A stretch of DNA of 64,000 bases from Paracandidimonas soli (GTDB lineage: Bacteria > Pseudomonadota > Gammaproteobacteria > Burkholderiales > Burkholderiaceae_B), in the NCBI RefSeq assembly GCF_004342005.1, contig NZ_SMBX01000011.1, forward strand, positions 1 to 64,000. Direction: 5' to 3'. This document shows, in pieces, positions 62,305 through 64,000 of this stretch; the first letter of the stretch is position 1; every line of letters starts with the position of its first letter. The notes under the pieces were generated by a model, which ran no database searches, was not told the DNA's origin, and saw only the letters and a list, made by a program, of their open reading frames with translations. The position numbers and the translations under genes are program-made.

Positions 62305-63429
62305 GTGACCATCCAGTCCATCCATCTGCATCGCATCTGTGTGCCATATGGCACATCGCGCCGTAAACAGCTCGAGCAACACGACCCCTACAACATGGCG
62401 ACGGCCAAGGATGAAGGCATGGAAAGCCTTCTGGTCTGCATCACCACGGCCGACGGCCTGACGGGCTGGGGCGAAGCCTTCGGACACAAATGCAACCCAT
62501 CGACCTGGGCAGCGCTTGCCGAAGTCATCGGTCCCTATCTGCTGGGGCGCCCGTCGCAGGATCCTGCCGCCCTTCAGGAACAGGTACTCAGGACTTTCCA
62601 CGGCTTCGGGCAAACCGGTCCGATACTGTACGCCCTGTCGGGCATCGATATCGCTCTCTGGGACATTGCCGCGCAACGCGCTGGCAAACCACTGCACGCG
62701 CTGCTGGGAAGCAATCGATCAACCGTCGATACCTATCCCAGCCTACCCTGCTACGGCGATCCGGAAGAAATCGCCAGCCAGATCCAGCGTGTGCTGGCCC
62801 TGGGTTATCGGCGCATCAAGCTGCACGAAACCGCTTTGCCCGTCATGGATGCGGCCCTGGACGCCATGCCGCAGGGCACGGAACTGATGGTCGACGTCAA
62901 CTGCCCCTGGAGCCGGGAAGAGGCGGCAACTGTCGCACGACATCTGAAAGCGCGCGGCATGGGCTGGCTGGAAGAACCCATCTGGCCGCCGGACGACCTG
63001 CCCGGTCTGGCCGCTCTGCGCAAGGAAACCGGCATGACGATCTCTGCCGGAGAAAACGCCAGCGGTGTCCAGGGTCTGTTGCAACATTTCGCGCTGAACG
63101 CCATCGACGTTGCCCAGCCCAGCGTAGCCAAGATCGGCGGCGTCACCGGCATGCTGCAGGTAGTCGCAGCAGCGCGCCAGCACGGCGTGCGTGTCGTGCC
63201 GCATTGTTTTTATTATGGTCCCGGCCTGCTGGCCACTGCGCATCTGGTCGCCTGTCTCCCACAAGAGACTCCACTGGAGATTCCTTTCCTGGCCTTCCAG
63301 GAAAAAGCCCACGCCTGGCTCAACTACCAGCCAAGCATGGCATTGCCCGCGCAGCCCGGCCTGGGATTCCGGCCCGATGCCGATGTCATGGCCCGCCACG
63401 AGCTCTGCAACCTGGCACTGAACGCCTGA
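62305..63429 (+). CDS. Enolase-superfamily enzyme (mandelate racemase / muconate lactonizing type), probable acid-sugar dehydratase
   Basis: A 374-residue enzyme with enolase N-domain (about 5-125) and barrel (about 145-355). Metal ligands: Asp197 (MVDVN), Glu223 or Glu224 (WLEEP) and Glu250 (SAGEN). Lys172 and His174 in RIKLHE and His300 in VVPHCFYYGPG are candidate bases. KxH instead of KxK in strand 2 departs from mandelate racemase and could mean dehydration of a sugar acid or another beta-elimination. The start is GTG at 62305 with AAGGGA upstream. The TRAP receptor gene follows after 115 bases, suggesting uptake and first step in one unit. Confidence 0.9.
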   Translation: MTIQSIHLHRICVPYGTSRRKQLEQHDPYNMATAKDEGMESLLVCITTADGLTGWGEAFGHKCNPSTWAALAEVIGPYLLGRPSQDPAALQEQVLRTFHGFGQTGPILYALSGIDIALWDIAAQRAGKPLHALLGSNRSTVDTYPSLPCYGDPEEIASQIQRVLALGYRRIKLHETALPVMDAALDAMPQGTELMVDVNCPWSREEAATVARHLKARGMGWLEEPIWPPDDLPGLAALRKETGMTISAGENASGVQGLLQHFALNAIDVAQPSVAKIGGVTGMLQVVAAARQHGVRVVPHCFYYGPGLLATAHLVACLPQETPLEIPFLAFQEKAHAWLNYQPSMALPAQPGLGFRPDADVMARHELCNLALNA

Positions 63430-63544
63430 TACTGCTATTTCCGATCCGGCGCGATACCGGCAATCACCGCGGCCATGTCCACTACACCCGTCCGTTGGAC
63501 ATGCTTCGATCAGCCCACCCGTCAATAAATATGGAGACAAACCC

Positions 63545-64000
63545 ATGACTACAGCATTTCGCACACTGACCGCATCCTTCCTGACTGCCGCCGGCATCGC
63601 CCTGGCCGCCCCCGCCGCCACGGCGGCCACCACAATCAAGATCGCCAACTTTTTCCCCGATGCGCACCCCGTCAATGTCGCGCTGCGCGAAGTCTTCAAG
63701 CCTGCCGTCGAAGAACAGTCCAAGGGCGAGCTGCGCGTGCGCATCTATGCCAACGGCGCCCTGGGCGGAGACGAGCGTCTGTACAACTCGGTTCGCGGCG
63801 GTACGCTGGAAATCGCCATTATCGGCACCATTATGGAAAAAGAAGTGGACTATGTCGGCATCGCCCAGCAGCCATTTCTCTTTACCAACTATGACCACGC
63901 CCGCAACGTCTTGCGGGGCCCCATCGGAGACAGCCTGGTCGCCGACTTCAAGGACAAGCTCGGCCTCGAGTTCCTGGGCTGGGGCGTTCAAGGCTTTCGC
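63545..64000 (+). CDS. TRAP transporter DctP-type solute receptor (cut by window end)
   Basis: The first 152 residues of a DctP-family periplasmic receptor. Signal peptide about 1-28 (AATAATT), then IKIANFFPDAHPVNVALRE and the family ribs LRVRIYANGALGGDERLYNS and GIAQQPFLFTNYDHA. It binds an organic or sugar acid for a DctQM permease, expected just beyond the window. GGAG upstream of the ATG. The only non-Bug receptor here; it follows the enolase-superfamily gene. Confidence 0.93.
   Translation, partial: MTTAFRTLTASFLTAAGIALAAPAATAATTIKIANFFPDAHPVNVALREVFKPAVEEQSKGELRVRIYANGALGGDERLYNSVRGGTLEIAIIGTIMEKEVDYVGIAQQPFLFTNYDHARNVLRGPIGDSLVADFKDKLGLEFLGWGVQGFR

Overview
The window looks like a chromosomal segment of a GC-rich betaproteobacterium, most likely Alcaligenaceae (Bordetella/Achromobacter/Alcaligenes type). 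The signs are eight periplasmic Bug/TctC-type solute receptors, the metX-metW-ampG and aat-bpt-pyrD gene orders, groESL behind a CIRCE operator, and short GC-rich interspersed repeats. No rRNA, tRNA, CRISPR array or prophage was seen. Genus cannot be fixed from sequence alone.

Layout. 1-1 kb: 3' part of an IS110-family transposase and the remnant of a small gene. 1.1-9 kb: sensory diguanylate cyclase, a shortened Fic protein, two transporters, a Tat-exported aldo/keto reductase and an M24 hydrolase. 9-18 kb: a Bug receptor and LysR regulator, groES-groEL, an SDR, a universal stress protein, ampG, and metX-metW led by a SAM-II riboswitch. 18-24 kb: a LuxR-type HTH protein, gshA, and an inward sulfur module (fccA-fccB-yeeE/tsuA-like-soxYZ fusion). 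24-32 kb: Nudix, aat and bpt, then a catabolic cassette (Bug, beta-hydroxyacid dehydrogenase, carboxymuconolactone decarboxylase-like, GntR) wedged between bpt and pyrD. A displaced copy of the bpt 3' end lies just before pyrD, so the cassette looks like an insertion.

32-46 kb is accessory metabolism: Bug receptors, two Ldh_2-family dehydrogenases flanking a D-2-hydroxyacid dehydrogenase, and a ThDP enzyme. A Bug-NIPSNAP-cupin operon follows, of visibly lower GC, bracketed by two perfect 44-bp direct repeats. After it come a further Bug gene, a repeat-rich gap and two overlapping LysR genes.

46-64 kb is a sugar-acid/aldarate district: an FMN alpha-hydroxyacid oxidase, galactarate dehydratase (garD), 2-dehydro-3-deoxyglucarate aldolase (garL), two DHDPS-family enzymes (one kdgD), an IlvD/Edd sugar-acid dehydratase, a second D-2-hydroxyacid dehydrogenase, an RraA-like protein, an enolase-superfamily dehydratase and the start of a TRAP receptor gene. 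Three FCD/GntR regulators and one LysR are interleaved. Recurrent ATGTC-containing sites upstream of receptor and enzyme genes suggest shared control by the GntR proteins. The likely overall role is uptake of organic or sugar acids and funnelling to pyruvate, tartronate semialdehyde and 2-oxoglutarate semialdehyde. No permease partner for any Bug receptor is present in the window.
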